Part shown: positions 27,292-35,392 of the stretch, in pieces | Position numbering within the stretch: the stretch's first letter is position 1 | Layout: each line of letters begins with the position of its first letter | Assembly: GCA_033344775.1 (NCBI GenBank) | Contig: JAWPMT010000004.1 | Span: 744,001-808,000 of the forward strand | From: Cytophagales bacterium | GTDB taxonomy: Bacteria; Bacteroidota; Bacteroidia; Cytophagales; Cyclobacteriaceae | Direction: 5' to 3' | Length of the DNA stretch: 64,000 nucleotides | Made by a program: the position numbers and the translations under genes | Notes under the pieces: model-generated | Database searches by the model: none | What the model saw: only the letters and a program-made list of their open reading frames with translations | What the model was told of the DNA's origin: nothing

Positions 27292-28845
27292 CTAGGGGCG
27301 AAGATAATTGTGTTCCCTGAGATAGTCCTTCCATTGTTTTGCCTTTTCTTTTTTCAGTACCCTCGGAAATTTATTGCTCCCTCCTACTTTGCCCTGCATT
27401 TCCATCCATTTGAGGAATACCGAAGTACTCATGACCTTCACCCGAACCTCTTTTAATGCCGCCGTTCGTTCTACTTTATAGTCGTCATTCAGCACCTTTA
27501 GGTGATTATCAATGGTATCAGTCACTAAAGCTTCGTCTACGTCATCATCAGTTCCAACATACCAGTGATGCGCGAATAGGGTGTCTTTATGTTCCCCCAA
27601 AACCGTGAATTCACGAATATCGATATTGAGATCCTTACTGGTGAGTTCGATGGCTTTGTTCATGTTGTCAAGTGACATGTGTTCCCCACACAAACTCAGA
27701 AAGTGTTTGGTCCTGCCAGTGATCACGATCTCACTATCTTCCACAGACACAAATCGTATCACATCTCCGATTAAATATCTCCAGGTACCAGCATTTGTGG
27801 TAATGAGCACCGCATATTCTTTCCCCTGCTCAATCTCATCGATCTTAAGTGTGGTAGGATTGGGCCTCATCTCCCCCTCTTCCGTGAAGTTGTGATGATT
27901 GAAGGGAATGAATTCATAGAAAATCCCATTGTTCAATACCAATCGCATGGACTTTAGATTGGGGTTGGCCTGAAACGCCAGAAAGCCCTCTGAAGCCAGA
28001 TAAGTTTCCATATAGATCAAGGGCCTGGCCAACAGCTTTTCAAAACCTTTCTTGTAAGGCTCAAAGGATACGCCGCCATGAACAAAAATGGATAGATTGG
28101 GCCAGATATCGTGAATAGTATCAACCTGATAATAATCGATGATCTTCTCCATCAGGATCTGCAACCAGGCGGGTACGCCAACAATGATCCCCATGTCCCA
28201 GTTTTTCGCATTCTTCGTGATCTCATCCAACTTCTCATCCCAGTTGGTCATGGCGATCTTTTTCCCAGGTTTATAAAAATGCTGAAACCAGAAGGGAATC
28301 TGGGAAGTCGTGATCCCGCTCAGGTCTCCTTCAAAATATGTTCCACTCCGACGTAAATTGGTACTACCGCCGAGCATCAAGATGCCTTTGGTGAAAAAAT
28401 TGGTCGGTAGGTCATATTTGGACAGAGCTAATAACTGTCGGACAGAAGTCTTGCGAATGGACTTCAACATGTCCTTGGTGATCGGTATGTGCTTGGTAGG
28501 TGCTCCGGAAGTACCTGAACTCAATGCAAAGTATTTAACACTACCAGGCCAGCAAACATTAGACTTTCCCTCTTTGGCCATGTGCCACCAGTCATTGTAC
28601 ATTTTGTTGTAATCATGAACTGGAATATTGGTTTTAAAAGCCTGATAAAAAGCCTGATGGTCTTTATTCTTGAACGCTTGCAGTATGTCACGAAAGCGAT
28701 AAGTTTTACCAATTTGAGTATTCTCCGTATGAATGAGCAGCTTTCGTAGCTCCTGTTTTTGCAAGTCGATGGGTGAGGTATATTGCTGTTCAATGCTTTC
28801 TCGCAGGTTAATTCCCCTCTTTAGCAAAGTTCCAAGGATAGCCAT
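27292..28845 (-). CDS. GH3 family acyl-adenylate amidosynthetase
   Basis: A 517-residue protein of GH3 length. It has YFALSSGTSGAPTKHIPIT, the ATP-binding Ser/Thr/Gly-rich motif of adenylating enzymes. YMETYLASEGFLAFQAN follows, then YAVLITTNAGTWRYLIGDVIRF (nucleotide site) and ITGRTKHFLSLCGEHMS before the C-terminal domain. Plant GH3 enzymes join amino acids to auxin or jasmonate. Bacterial members of this group are widespread in Bacteroidota and their substrates are mostly unknown. It is paired with a LysE exporter 4 bases downstream and is divergent from yggS. Confidence 0.9.
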   Translation of the reverse strand: MAILGTLLKRGINLRESIEQQYTSPIDLQKQELRKLLIHTENTQIGKTYRFRDILQAFKNKDHQAFYQAFKTNIPVHDYNKMYNDWWHMAKEGKSNVCWPGSVKYFALSSGTSGAPTKHIPITKDMLKSIRKTSVRQLLALSKYDLPTNFFTKGILMLGGSTNLRRSGTYFEGDLSGITTSQIPFWFQHFYKPGKKIAMTNWDEKLDEITKNAKNWDMGIIVGVPAWLQILMEKIIDYYQVDTIHDIWPNLSIFVHGGVSFEPYKKGFEKLLARPLIYMETYLASEGFLAFQANPNLKSMRLVLNNGIFYEFIPFNHHNFTEEGEMRPNPTTLKIDEIEQGKEYAVLITTNAGTWRYLIGDVIRFVSVEDSEIVITGRTKHFLSLCGEHMSLDNMNKAIELTSKDLNIDIREFTVLGEHKDTLFAHHWYVGTDDDVDEALVTDTIDNHLKVLNDDYKVERTAALKEVRVKVMSTSVFLKWMEMQGKVGGSNKFPRVLKKEKAKQWKDYLREHNYLRP

Positions 28846-28991
28846 CTATGAGTCTCTGTTTTTATCAACCGATTGACGGATCGAAGTTAGTCATTTCATT
28901 AAATTTCAAGTGGCAATTCCTGTCCGTTAAAAAACAAATCTTTGTGATTTTTGAACAACCTTTGCTGCTTAGATTTTGTTGCCCCAGGAAC

Positions 28992-29672
28992 ATGACAAAA
29001 ATCGCTGAGAACATCAATAAATATCGAGAAATACTGACTGGAACGTCTTGTAACCTGATCGCTATTTCTAAAACCAAGCCAAACACCCTACTGCAGGATG
29101 CCTATGACGCGGACCAGCGTGATTTTGGAGAAAATAAGGTACAGGAACTGGCGAGGAAATATGAAGAACTTCCCAAAGACATCCGTTGGCACATGGTTGG
29201 CCATTTGCAACGAAACAAGGTCAAGTTCATCGCACCATTTGTGCACCTCATTCACAGTGTGGATAGCGTAAGATTACTGGAGACCATCGAAAAAGAAGGC
29301 GCAAAAGCAAACCGGGTGATTTCAGTGCTATTACAAGTACACATCGCACGGGAAGAAGCAAAGTTTGGATTTGATCGTCAGGATCTGTTGGATTTGATTG
29401 CTTCAGGAAAACTTAGTGAAATGTCACATATCAAAATCCAGGGACTAATGGGTATGGCTACCAATACCCAGGACGAGTCAGTGGTCAAAGCAGAATTTGA
29501 GGGATTGAAAAGTTTATTCGATGAGCTCAATGCAGCACATGGGCTGGATCTTCGAGACCTCTCCATGGGCATGAGTGGCGATTTTAAACTGGCGGTGGAA
29601 GCAGGATCAACCATGATCCGAATAGGTACGGACATTTTTGGAGCACGCGACTATGCAAACAAAGTGGTTTAA
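28992..29672 (+). CDS. yggS: YggS family pyridoxal phosphate homeostasis protein
   Basis: The ATG at 28992 gives 226 residues, the usual length. An upstream open frame adds 48 residues with no family match. LIAISKTKP contains the lysine (K27) that holds PLP. Then come FGENKVQEL, WHMVGHLQRNKVKF, LLQVHIAREEAKFGF, GLMGMATNTQDE and LSMGMSGDFKLAVEAGSTMIRIGTDIFG, all family blocks. It is a cytoplasmic carrier or regulator of PLP. Its end overlaps the DUF423 gene by 20 bases. Confidence 0.93.
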   Translation: MTKIAENINKYREILTGTSCNLIAISKTKPNTLLQDAYDADQRDFGENKVQELARKYEELPKDIRWHMVGHLQRNKVKFIAPFVHLIHSVDSVRLLETIEKEGAKANRVISVLLQVHIAREEAKFGFDRQDLLDLIASGKLSEMSHIKIQGLMGMATNTQDESVVKAEFEGLKSLFDELNAAHGLDLRDLSMGMSGDFKLAVEAGSTMIRIGTDIFGARDYANKVV

Positions 29673-30018
29673 AATAGCAGCCATATCCGGTGCACTCGCC
29701 GTAGTTTTAGGTGCTTTTGGTGCACACGCATTGAAAGCTTCGTTAGAGGCCTCAGGATCACTCGATACCTACAAGACCGCTGTACTCTACCATTTCCTCC
29801 ATAGTTTGTTTATTCTGGTCATAAGTTTTAGCCCTTTTCACAGCCAAAAAGTGATTTCCAGCATTAGCACACTGGCTCTGGTCGGCATCATCTGTTTTAG
29901 CGGGTCTCTGTATGGTTTGACCATTTTAAAATGGACCTGGTTTGGACCCATTACTCCTATCGGGGGATTATTCTTTATTGCTGCATGGATATACGCCGCC
30001 ATTAAAGCGAAACAGTAA
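29653..30018 (+). CDS. DUF423 family small membrane protein
   Basis: The ATG at 29653 gives 121 residues (MQTKWFKIAAISGALAVVLGAFGAHALK), the family N-terminus, with the conserved GAFGAHALK. About four membrane segments follow, with YHFLHSLFIL, CFSGSLYGLTIL and ITPIGGLFFIAAWIY. An in-frame start five codons earlier is possible. It lies partly inside yggS, so the pair is likely co-translated. Function unknown. Confidence 0.9.
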   Translation: MQTKWFKIAAISGALAVVLGAFGAHALKASLEASGSLDTYKTAVLYHFLHSLFILVISFSPFHSQKVISSISTLALVGIICFSGSLYGLTILKWTWFGPITPIGGLFFIAAWIYAAIKAKQ

Positions 30019-30066
30019 GACAATTGATGACAGCTTCACCACGTTTGGAAAAGTGACAATCTAAGG

Positions 30067-30097
30067 GTCCTCGTTATCCGATAAACGAGGAAAAGTC
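30067..30097 (+). repeat. REP-like hairpin
   Basis: GTCCTCGTT, a loop, AACGAGGA, then AAAGTC. It is a member of the hairpin family also seen at 8135, 8247 and 12569. It lies between the convergent DUF423 and DUF1573 genes. Confidence 0.55.
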
Positions 30098-30147
30098 TGT
30101 GCGAGGCAGAATGAGTTTGTTACCAGGCAGGCTGAGGATCTCGAAGC

Positions 30148-30549
30148 CTAGCCTTCCTGATCTGTTTTAGGCAGTACGTTAGTGGTTATCTTGATGCGTT
30201 CCCGTGAGTTAGTGGCATTGGATACGATCGTAATGATTTTGTTCTGCATGCCGATTTTTCCCGCGCTATTGAAGGTCACTTTCAATGAAGCCAATTCACC
30301 TGGAGCGATCGGCTCTCTGGGCCAGTCGGAAGCGGTGCATCCACAGGTCGTAAGGACATTACTTAAAATCAATGGCTCAGTTCCCGCATTTTCAAATTCA
30401 AAAGTATGCTCCACTTTATCCCCTTGATGAATGTCTCCAAATTCCCAGGCATCCTCGACAAATACAATCATCGGACCTGATTCAACCTCTTGAGCATAGC
30501 TGCATACAAAAGCAGCCAACAAAATCACCACACCAAATATCTTTTTCAT
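30148..30549 (-). CDS. DUF1573 domain secreted protein
   Basis: A 133-residue protein with a signal peptide (MKKIFGVVILLAAFVCSYAQ). The core is typical of DUF1573: WEFGDIHQGDKVEHTFEFEN, EPLILSNVLTTCGCTA, SLKVTFNSAGKIG and an Ig-like end. The family is an ASPM/SPD-2/Hydin-like beta-sandwich common in Bacteroidota secreted proteins. It is divergent from a Nudix gene at 30636. Function unknown. Confidence 0.88.
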   Translation of the reverse strand: MKKIFGVVILLAAFVCSYAQEVESGPMIVFVEDAWEFGDIHQGDKVEHTFEFENAGTEPLILSNVLTTCGCTASDWPREPIAPGELASLKVTFNSAGKIGMQNKIITIVSNATNSRERIKITTNVLPKTDQEG

Positions 30550-30635
30550 CTGCTAAATGTCCTTATGTCAATATTAATTATCAAAGTAACGTATTGTTGC
30601 TCAATTTAGCTCCCACAAATGCAAATTATCCATCA

Positions 30636-31118
30636 ATGGAAGATATCTATCGAGGAAAGGTACGTGTGCGAGTTTGCGGATTACTAATTAATAACAAAGG
30701 TATCTTGCTCTTGAAACACCTGCATCTTGGACCAAAGGGACACATATGGGCCCCTCCTGGAGGCGGAGTAGCATTTGGTCATCAGGCAACAGATGTCTTG
30801 CGCCAGGAATTTCTGGAAGAAACCGGATTGATTATTGAAGTAGGAAATTTTCTGTTTACCAATGAATACATCGATGAAAAATACCATGCCATTGAGCTTT
30901 TCTTTGAAGTACAGGCCGTTGATGGACAGCTTAAATTGGGAACAGATCCAGAATTAGCCGCTGATCAGCAAATTCTTGCGGACATTAAATATTTCAATGA
31001 TTTCGAGCTTGCTAACGAAGATCAGGATAACTTGCATAATCTATTCAGGGAAACTCGTTCGTTGACTTTATTAAAGGAGTTACGTGGCTTTTTTAAATTT
31101 CATCGTCGTGAATCCTGA
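30636..31118 (+). CDS. Nudix hydrolase with an altered Nudix box
   Basis: The ATG at 30636 gives 160 residues; the longer upstream frame lies over the DUF1573 gene and is not coding. WAPPGGGVAFGHQ then VLRQEFLEETGL is the Nudix box region. Compared with the consensus GX5EX7REUXEEXGU, the first Glu is replaced (FGHQ) and the Arg of RE is Gln (QE). The metal-binding EE and the preceding E are kept. It may still bind nucleotide diphosphates, but activity could be altered. Confidence 0.8.
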   Translation: MEDIYRGKVRVRVCGLLINNKGILLLKHLHLGPKGHIWAPPGGGVAFGHQATDVLRQEFLEETGLIIEVGNFLFTNEYIDEKYHAIELFFEVQAVDGQLKLGTDPELAADQQILADIKYFNDFELANEDQDNLHNLFRETRSLTLLKELRGFFKFHRRES

Positions 31119-31172
31119 ACTACGCATTTAATTATTTTGTAAAATCATTATTATTGCAAAAAATCCTAACAA

Positions 31173-31766
31173 ATGAGCACTTCTAGAATCCTAACCGTAG
31201 TTTTTGGTCTTATTTCCGTAGGACTGGCCTGGTACCTGTACGACAGGATAACGACTAGTATCGACGAAGCTGACCGAATAGAGCGAATGGAAGCCGCAAT
31301 CATCGACAAGCTCAAAATGATTAGGGAAGCTGAAATCGCTTATAAGTCTGTCAATGGAAAGTATACCAGCAACTGGGATTCACTAATTGCTTTTGTTGAT
31401 TCAGGGAACTTCTACATCGTAGAAAGAACAGAAAGAGTAATCACCCTGGAATACGGTGCGGATAGTTCCTGGGTAGAAATTGACACACTCGGTACCAAAC
31501 TTGTTTTGGACTCTTTGTTCAATAGTGACTTATATCCTAATTTCAATTTGGCAGCTCTTCCATATGTTCCTGGTATTGATCCTCCAGTTAAGTTTGTTGC
31601 ATGGGCCGACAAAATCACAAAAGCTGGTGTTCTTGTAGATGTACTTGAAGTGTTTAATCCACAGCCTGTTAATCCTGCCAGAGACGAAGAAAGTGAATAC
31701 AATACCCGTAAGCCTCTAAGATTTGGTTCGCGTACAAGTGTAACCACAGCAGGTAACTGGGAGTAA
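31173..31766 (+). CDS. Membrane-anchored protein with a pilin-like N-terminus, unknown
   Basis: A 197-residue protein. It begins with one membrane helix (ILTVVFGLISVGLAWYLYDRI) followed by a long helix (DRIERMEAAIIDKLKMIREAEIAY). This layout resembles pseudopilins, but a prepilin cleavage site was not clear. The rest is beta-rich with several Asp/Thr loops. It is 9 bases before the DUF3822 gene and probably in an operon with it and coaD. Confidence 0.65.
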   Translation: MSTSRILTVVFGLISVGLAWYLYDRITTSIDEADRIERMEAAIIDKLKMIREAEIAYKSVNGKYTSNWDSLIAFVDSGNFYIVERTERVITLEYGADSSWVEIDTLGTKLVLDSLFNSDLYPNFNLAALPYVPGIDPPVKFVAWADKITKAGVLVDVLEVFNPQPVNPARDEESEYNTRKPLRFGSRTSVTTAGNWE

Positions 31767-31775
31767 CCAAATATT

Positions 31776-32666
31776 TTGACGACCGCCAAGCAACCGGATT
31801 ATCGCCTGATCAAACGGGTAAAAGACCCGAAGTTTGAGATTGACAATCTCCATCACTACTCACTGGTTCTGCAAATCGGCATTAACGACTTTCAGCTCTG
31901 TGTGATAGACGGCAGGAGCAATGGTGTCCTGTATTTTGAAGATTTCAAACTAGAGAACATCAAGACGGTCAATACCCGCCTAAAAGTGCTACATGGCGTA
32001 TTTGACAGTCATCATTTTCTTACGGCAGGCTTTTGGAAAAGCGTCAAAGTATCCATCAAAAGTCACAAATTCTCACTAGTACCTAAAGATCACTTTGTCA
32101 GTTCGTCTTCAAGCGATTACCTGGTGATCAATAGTGAAGTAAAACCGAATATTGAAGAGGTCATTCATTATGAACATGGTACATCGGGCCTCGTCAATGT
32201 GTTTGCGGTAGATAAAAAATTACTTGGATGGATAAAATCCATCTACCCTGCCATAGCCGTCAGCATTGTGCACCAGGGAAGTGCATTGATTGAAGGCCTC
32301 CAAAAAAACATAGCTTCAGACGGCAGTAAGAAAATGTACTGCAACGTAGATCGTGGCATCCTCCATATTATCGTGATGGAAGGAAAAAACCTGCTTTATT
32401 ATAATCAGTTTGCTGCTCGACAAAGTGAAGATTATCTCAAGTATGTGATGACGGTCTTCAAAGAAGTAGGACTCAGCCCCAAAAAGAATGGCATTCTTAT
32501 GTGGGGCACATTGAAAGCCCAGTCGAAACACGTTGATCTCCTGAAGAAATACTTTAAGGACATTGAATATGCCGGAAAGGCCAGGCATTTGGTCTTCAGC
32601 CACGCTTTCGATGAAATTCCCGAATATCATTACTTCGATACCTACGGGGCTTATCTCTGCGATTGA
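31776..32666 (+). CDS. DUF3822 family protein
   Basis: A 296-residue protein read from a TTG start, with MTTAKQPDYRLIKRVKDPKF as its first residues. The body (YSLVLQIGINDFQLCVIDG, VVFVDKKL-like VFAVDKKLLGWIK, YCNVDRGILHIIVM, YFDTYGAYLC) is typical of DUF3822. This is an actin-like-fold family of unknown role that often precedes coaD in Bacteroidota. Its stop shares one base with the coaD start. No other clear start codon is close, so TTG is the best choice. Confidence 0.8.
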   Translation: MTTAKQPDYRLIKRVKDPKFEIDNLHHYSLVLQIGINDFQLCVIDGRSNGVLYFEDFKLENIKTVNTRLKVLHGVFDSHHFLTAGFWKSVKVSIKSHKFSLVPKDHFVSSSSSDYLVINSEVKPNIEEVIHYEHGTSGLVNVFAVDKKLLGWIKSIYPAIAVSIVHQGSALIEGLQKNIASDGSKKMYCNVDRGILHIIVMEGKNLLYYNQFAARQSEDYLKYVMTVFKEVGLSPKKNGILMWGTLKAQSKHVDLLKKYFKDIEYAGKARHLVFSHAFDEIPEYHYFDTYGAYLCD

Positions 32667-33124
32667 TGAGTAAAGTTGCCATTTTCCCCGGCTCCTTCGA
32701 TCCTTTCACCAAAGGCCATGAAGATATCGTCCGAAGAACACTTAAGCTCTTTGACAAAGTGATTGTCGCGATAGGTTTCAATTCCAAAAAGCACAATCGA
32801 TACTTTGATGTCGACGAAATGGTGGCTTATATCGAAGGGGCGTTTGCCAATGAACCCGTAGAAGTCATCGTTTACGATGAATTGACTGCCAGGATTGCCG
32901 AGCGCTATAATGCGCAGTGTCTGGTGCGTGGATTGCGTAATACGACTGATTTTGAGTACGAAAACAGCATTGCTCAGATCAACAAGTACCTCAATCTAAA
33001 TTTGGAAACCATCTTCCTGATCACTTCACCGGAACTTGCTCCGATCAGTAGCAGCATCATTCGTGAAGTTCATAAGTACGGAGGGGATGTTTCGCCATTT
33101 TTGCCTTATAAGCTAAAGGAGTAG
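32666..33124 (+). CDS. coaD: Phosphopantetheine adenylyltransferase
   Basis: The ATG at 32666 gives 152 residues, the usual length. AIFPGSFDPFTKGHEDIVRR has the TxGH nucleotidyltransferase motif; CLVRGLRNTTDFEYE and ISSSIIREV are the other signatures. The enzyme makes dephospho-CoA from 4'-phosphopantetheine and ATP in the CoA pathway. The gene directly follows the DUF3822 gene with a 1-base overlap. The call is firm. Confidence 0.96.
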   Translation: MSKVAIFPGSFDPFTKGHEDIVRRTLKLFDKVIVAIGFNSKKHNRYFDVDEMVAYIEGAFANEPVEVIVYDELTARIAERYNAQCLVRGLRNTTDFEYENSIAQINKYLNLNLETIFLITSPELAPISSSIIREVHKYGGDVSPFLPYKLKE

Positions 33125-33126
33125 TT

Positions 33127-33816
33127 TCAAGCCACTCCTTGATCTTCTCTTAGCTGTTTGTGATACTCACTGATCACGAATCGAATGGTTCGATAAGAAT
33201 TGTACAGTGCCTCACGCATTTCCCTCAGATCCATCCACCTTACTTCTTCAATGTCTTCTTCTGTCTGTGGAGCCATTTTTGAATCGTCCAAGCATTCCAT
33301 GGCATACCAGGAAGTCTTCTTAAGGACGTATTTCTTGTTTCGGGTATAGGTATGCCAGGTATGACAAATTTTCGGTCCGAGCAGACATTTCACCAATGTT
33401 TCCTCTTCCACTTCTCGCAAGGCACATTCACTGATCTTCTCTCCTTTGTCAAGCTTGCCTTTTGGCAAATCCCATTTCCCCAGGCGGTGAATCAGTAATA
33501 GACGATCTCCTTTCTGCACAACTCCGCCTCCGGCTTCCACGATCTTAAACTTGTCTTTGATGTAAGCCACCAGTTCCTTCTTGTGGTCACTGGCAAAGGT
33601 GACCGAACTCAGATTCTTCAATTTTTTGTCCGTCATGACCTGAAGTAGCTCTTCTACCTTTTTGGGAGAAGCATTCATGATAAGGACGTCATCGACCAGC
33701 ATCTTATGAGAAATCTTAACTGATTTACCATCCAGGGTGACATTAAAGTCGCCATGACTGGTAATCGATTTCGAGCTTGTCAGATTGACAGGGGTGTCAT
33801 TAATGAATATTTTCAC
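33127..33816 (-). CDS. Nudix hydrolase with an N-terminal extension
   Basis: A 229-residue protein. A Nudix domain occupies about residues 70-210: GGVVQKGDRLLLIHRLGKWDLPKGK, then KGEKISECALREVEEETLV, a good Nudix box. The first 65 residues (MKIFINDTPVNLTSS...VDDVLIMNASPKKVEEL) form a separate small domain seen in a Bacteroidota subgroup. It converges on coaD with a 2-base gap. The substrate is probably a nucleoside diphosphate derivative. Confidence 0.85.
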   Translation of the reverse strand: MKIFINDTPVNLTSSKSITSHGDFNVTLDGKSVKISHKMLVDDVLIMNASPKKVEELLQVMTDKKLKNLSSVTFASDHKKELVAYIKDKFKIVEAGGGVVQKGDRLLLIHRLGKWDLPKGKLDKGEKISECALREVEEETLVKCLLGPKICHTWHTYTRNKKYVLKKTSWYAMECLDDSKMAPQTEEDIEEVRWMDLREMREALYNSYRTIRFVISEYHKQLREDQGVA

Positions 33817-33912
33817 TGCACGTGAAAAGGTTTGGTGATTTTCTCATGTAATTATCACCGACTGTGACCAATATTGCAAAATATTTTGAAAAATAATTAG
33901 AAGTAGAATTCC

Positions 33913-34563
33913 ATGTCAGTCAACTGCTTTGACAAAAACCTCGCAAAAGAAATTGCAAAGGAACTATTGAGCATAGGTGCTATCAAATTGCAACCCGAAG
34001 ATCCGTTCACCTGGGCATCCGGCTGGCAATCACCCATTTATTGTGATAACCGTTTGAGCCTATCATTCCCCGCACTTCGAACCAAGATCAAAGAAAGTCT
34101 GGCTGACATGATCCGTGAGCGTTTCCCGAACACCGAAGTAATCGCTGGAGTGGCCACTGCAGGTATTCCGCAAGGTGCATTGGTTGCAGAAGCACTCGGT
34201 CTGCCCATGATCTATGTACGGTCCAAATCCAAAGGTCATGGCCTGGAAAATCAAATTGAAGGAAAACTCAATCCCGGACAGAAAGTCATTGTGGTAGAGG
34301 ACCTGGTTTCAACGGGTGGTAGTTCTTTGAAAGCCGTAGAAGCCCTAAGAGCCAGCGGAGCTGAGATTGAAGGAATGGTATCAATCTTCACTTATGATTT
34401 TAACATCGCACGGGAGGCCATGGAATCTAATAACGTCAACTTGTCCTATCTAAGTGACTATCCTACGCTCATCGAATATGCTGCCGAAAATGGTCTATTG
34501 AAACCTGAGTTGGTGGAAACATTGAATGCGTGGAGGGAAGATCCGGGGAGTTGGGGGAAGTAA
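33913..34563 (+). CDS. pyrE: Orotate phosphoribosyltransferase
   Basis: A 216-residue protein. It has FTWASGWQSPIYCDNRLSLS, VIAGVATAGIPQGALVAEALG and the PRPP site VIVVEDLVSTGGSSLKAVEAL. The enzyme adds ribose-5-phosphate to orotate in pyrimidine synthesis. Divergent from the Nudix gene, with a 96-base AT-rich promoter region. The call is firm. Confidence 0.97.
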   Translation: MSVNCFDKNLAKEIAKELLSIGAIKLQPEDPFTWASGWQSPIYCDNRLSLSFPALRTKIKESLADMIRERFPNTEVIAGVATAGIPQGALVAEALGLPMIYVRSKSKGHGLENQIEGKLNPGQKVIVVEDLVSTGGSSLKAVEALRASGAEIEGMVSIFTYDFNIAREAMESNNVNLSYLSDYPTLIEYAAENGLLKPELVETLNAWREDPGSWGK

Positions 34564-34570
34564 TCATCAA

Positions 34571-34613
34571 ACCTATAAGGTCTAATAATAGATTTATCGG
34601 AGACCTTGTAGGT
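34571..34613. terminator. 13-bp hairpin between convergent genes
   Basis: ACCTATAAGGTCT (34571-34583) pairs with AGACCTTGTAGGT (34601-34613) with one G-T pair. It lies between the convergent pyrE and DUF2400 genes and fits a two-way transcription end, although no long T-run follows. Confidence 0.6.
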
Positions 34614-34621
34614 ACCAACTC

Positions 34622-35392
34622 CTAAAACTTCTCCTCTATCCCTAAACCGAATAAAGCGAAATCATAACGTACAGGATCTTCGGGATCGAATTTCCTAAGG
34701 CCTTCAGTCAATTCCAGAGCTGTTTGCCAATCGGTCTGTTTTCTTTTGATTAGTCCTAGTTTCCGGGCCACGCGATCGACATGTAAGTCACAAGGACAAA
34801 CCAATTGCGCTGGAGTAAGTCGCTTCCAGATACCGAAATCCACTCCCCGGTCATCGTGACGTACCATCCAACGTAGAAACATGTTCATTCTCTTGCAGGC
34901 TGATTTTTTTGCAGGATTTTGTATGTGCTTACGTGTCCGTGGCGGATAATCTGGCAATGAAAAGAATCGCTCGTAGAAATTTGTCAGGGCATTTTCAGTA
35001 TCTGTCAGACTATATTGGCCCTGAACGAACGCTTCTTCCAGGCTCTCATGTTTGCTATAGAAATCACGTAGGAAGTGAATGAAATACAGGCAATCCGTCC
35101 CGTTGAAGGTACGATGTTTGAAGTCCACAAATGGCTTCAGGTCATCATCTTTCGCATGTAGCATGAACTCGTAAGGCGCATCATCCATCCAGGACAGTAG
35201 TTCCTTACATTTATTGATTATCGTGATCCGCTGGCCCCAGGCCAGGACAGCCGCAAATAAGCCTGAGATCTCTATGTCCTGCTTTCTCGAAAATCGATGG
35301 GGAATGGAGATCGGGTCATTAGCGATGAAACCTGGAACATTGTAAGTGTCTGCTTTCTCGTCGAGAAAGGCCTTCAGTTCAGTTCTTTTCAT
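34622..35392 (-). CDS. TIGR02757/DUF2400 family protein
   Basis: A 256-residue protein typical of TIGR02757: DPISIPHRFSRKQDIEISGLFAAVLAWGQR, FLHFLRDFYSKHES-type helix, ACKRMNMFLRWMVRHD, LVCPCDLHVDRVARKLGL. Its conserved RWMVR...DxGIW and CPxDxH motifs are those of a family of unknown function. It overlaps the LysM gene by 4 bases (ATGA), so the two are one operon with the DUF4905 gene. Confidence 0.9.
   Translation of the reverse strand: MKRTELKAFLDEKADTYNVPGFIANDPISIPHRFSRKQDIEISGLFAAVLAWGQRITIINKCKELLSWMDDAPYEFMLHAKDDDLKPFVDFKHRTFNGTDCLYFIHFLRDFYSKHESLEEAFVQGQYSLTDTENALTNFYERFFSLPDYPPRTRKHIQNPAKKSACKRMNMFLRWMVRHDDRGVDFGIWKRLTPAQLVCPCDLHVDRVARKLGLIKRKQTDWQTALELTEGLRKFDPEDPVRYDFALFGLGIEEKF

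Noticed and set aside
30372-30635. N-terminal extension of the Nudix protein
   Set aside because: It is antisense to the DUF1573 gene and shows no similarity to Nudix proteins.
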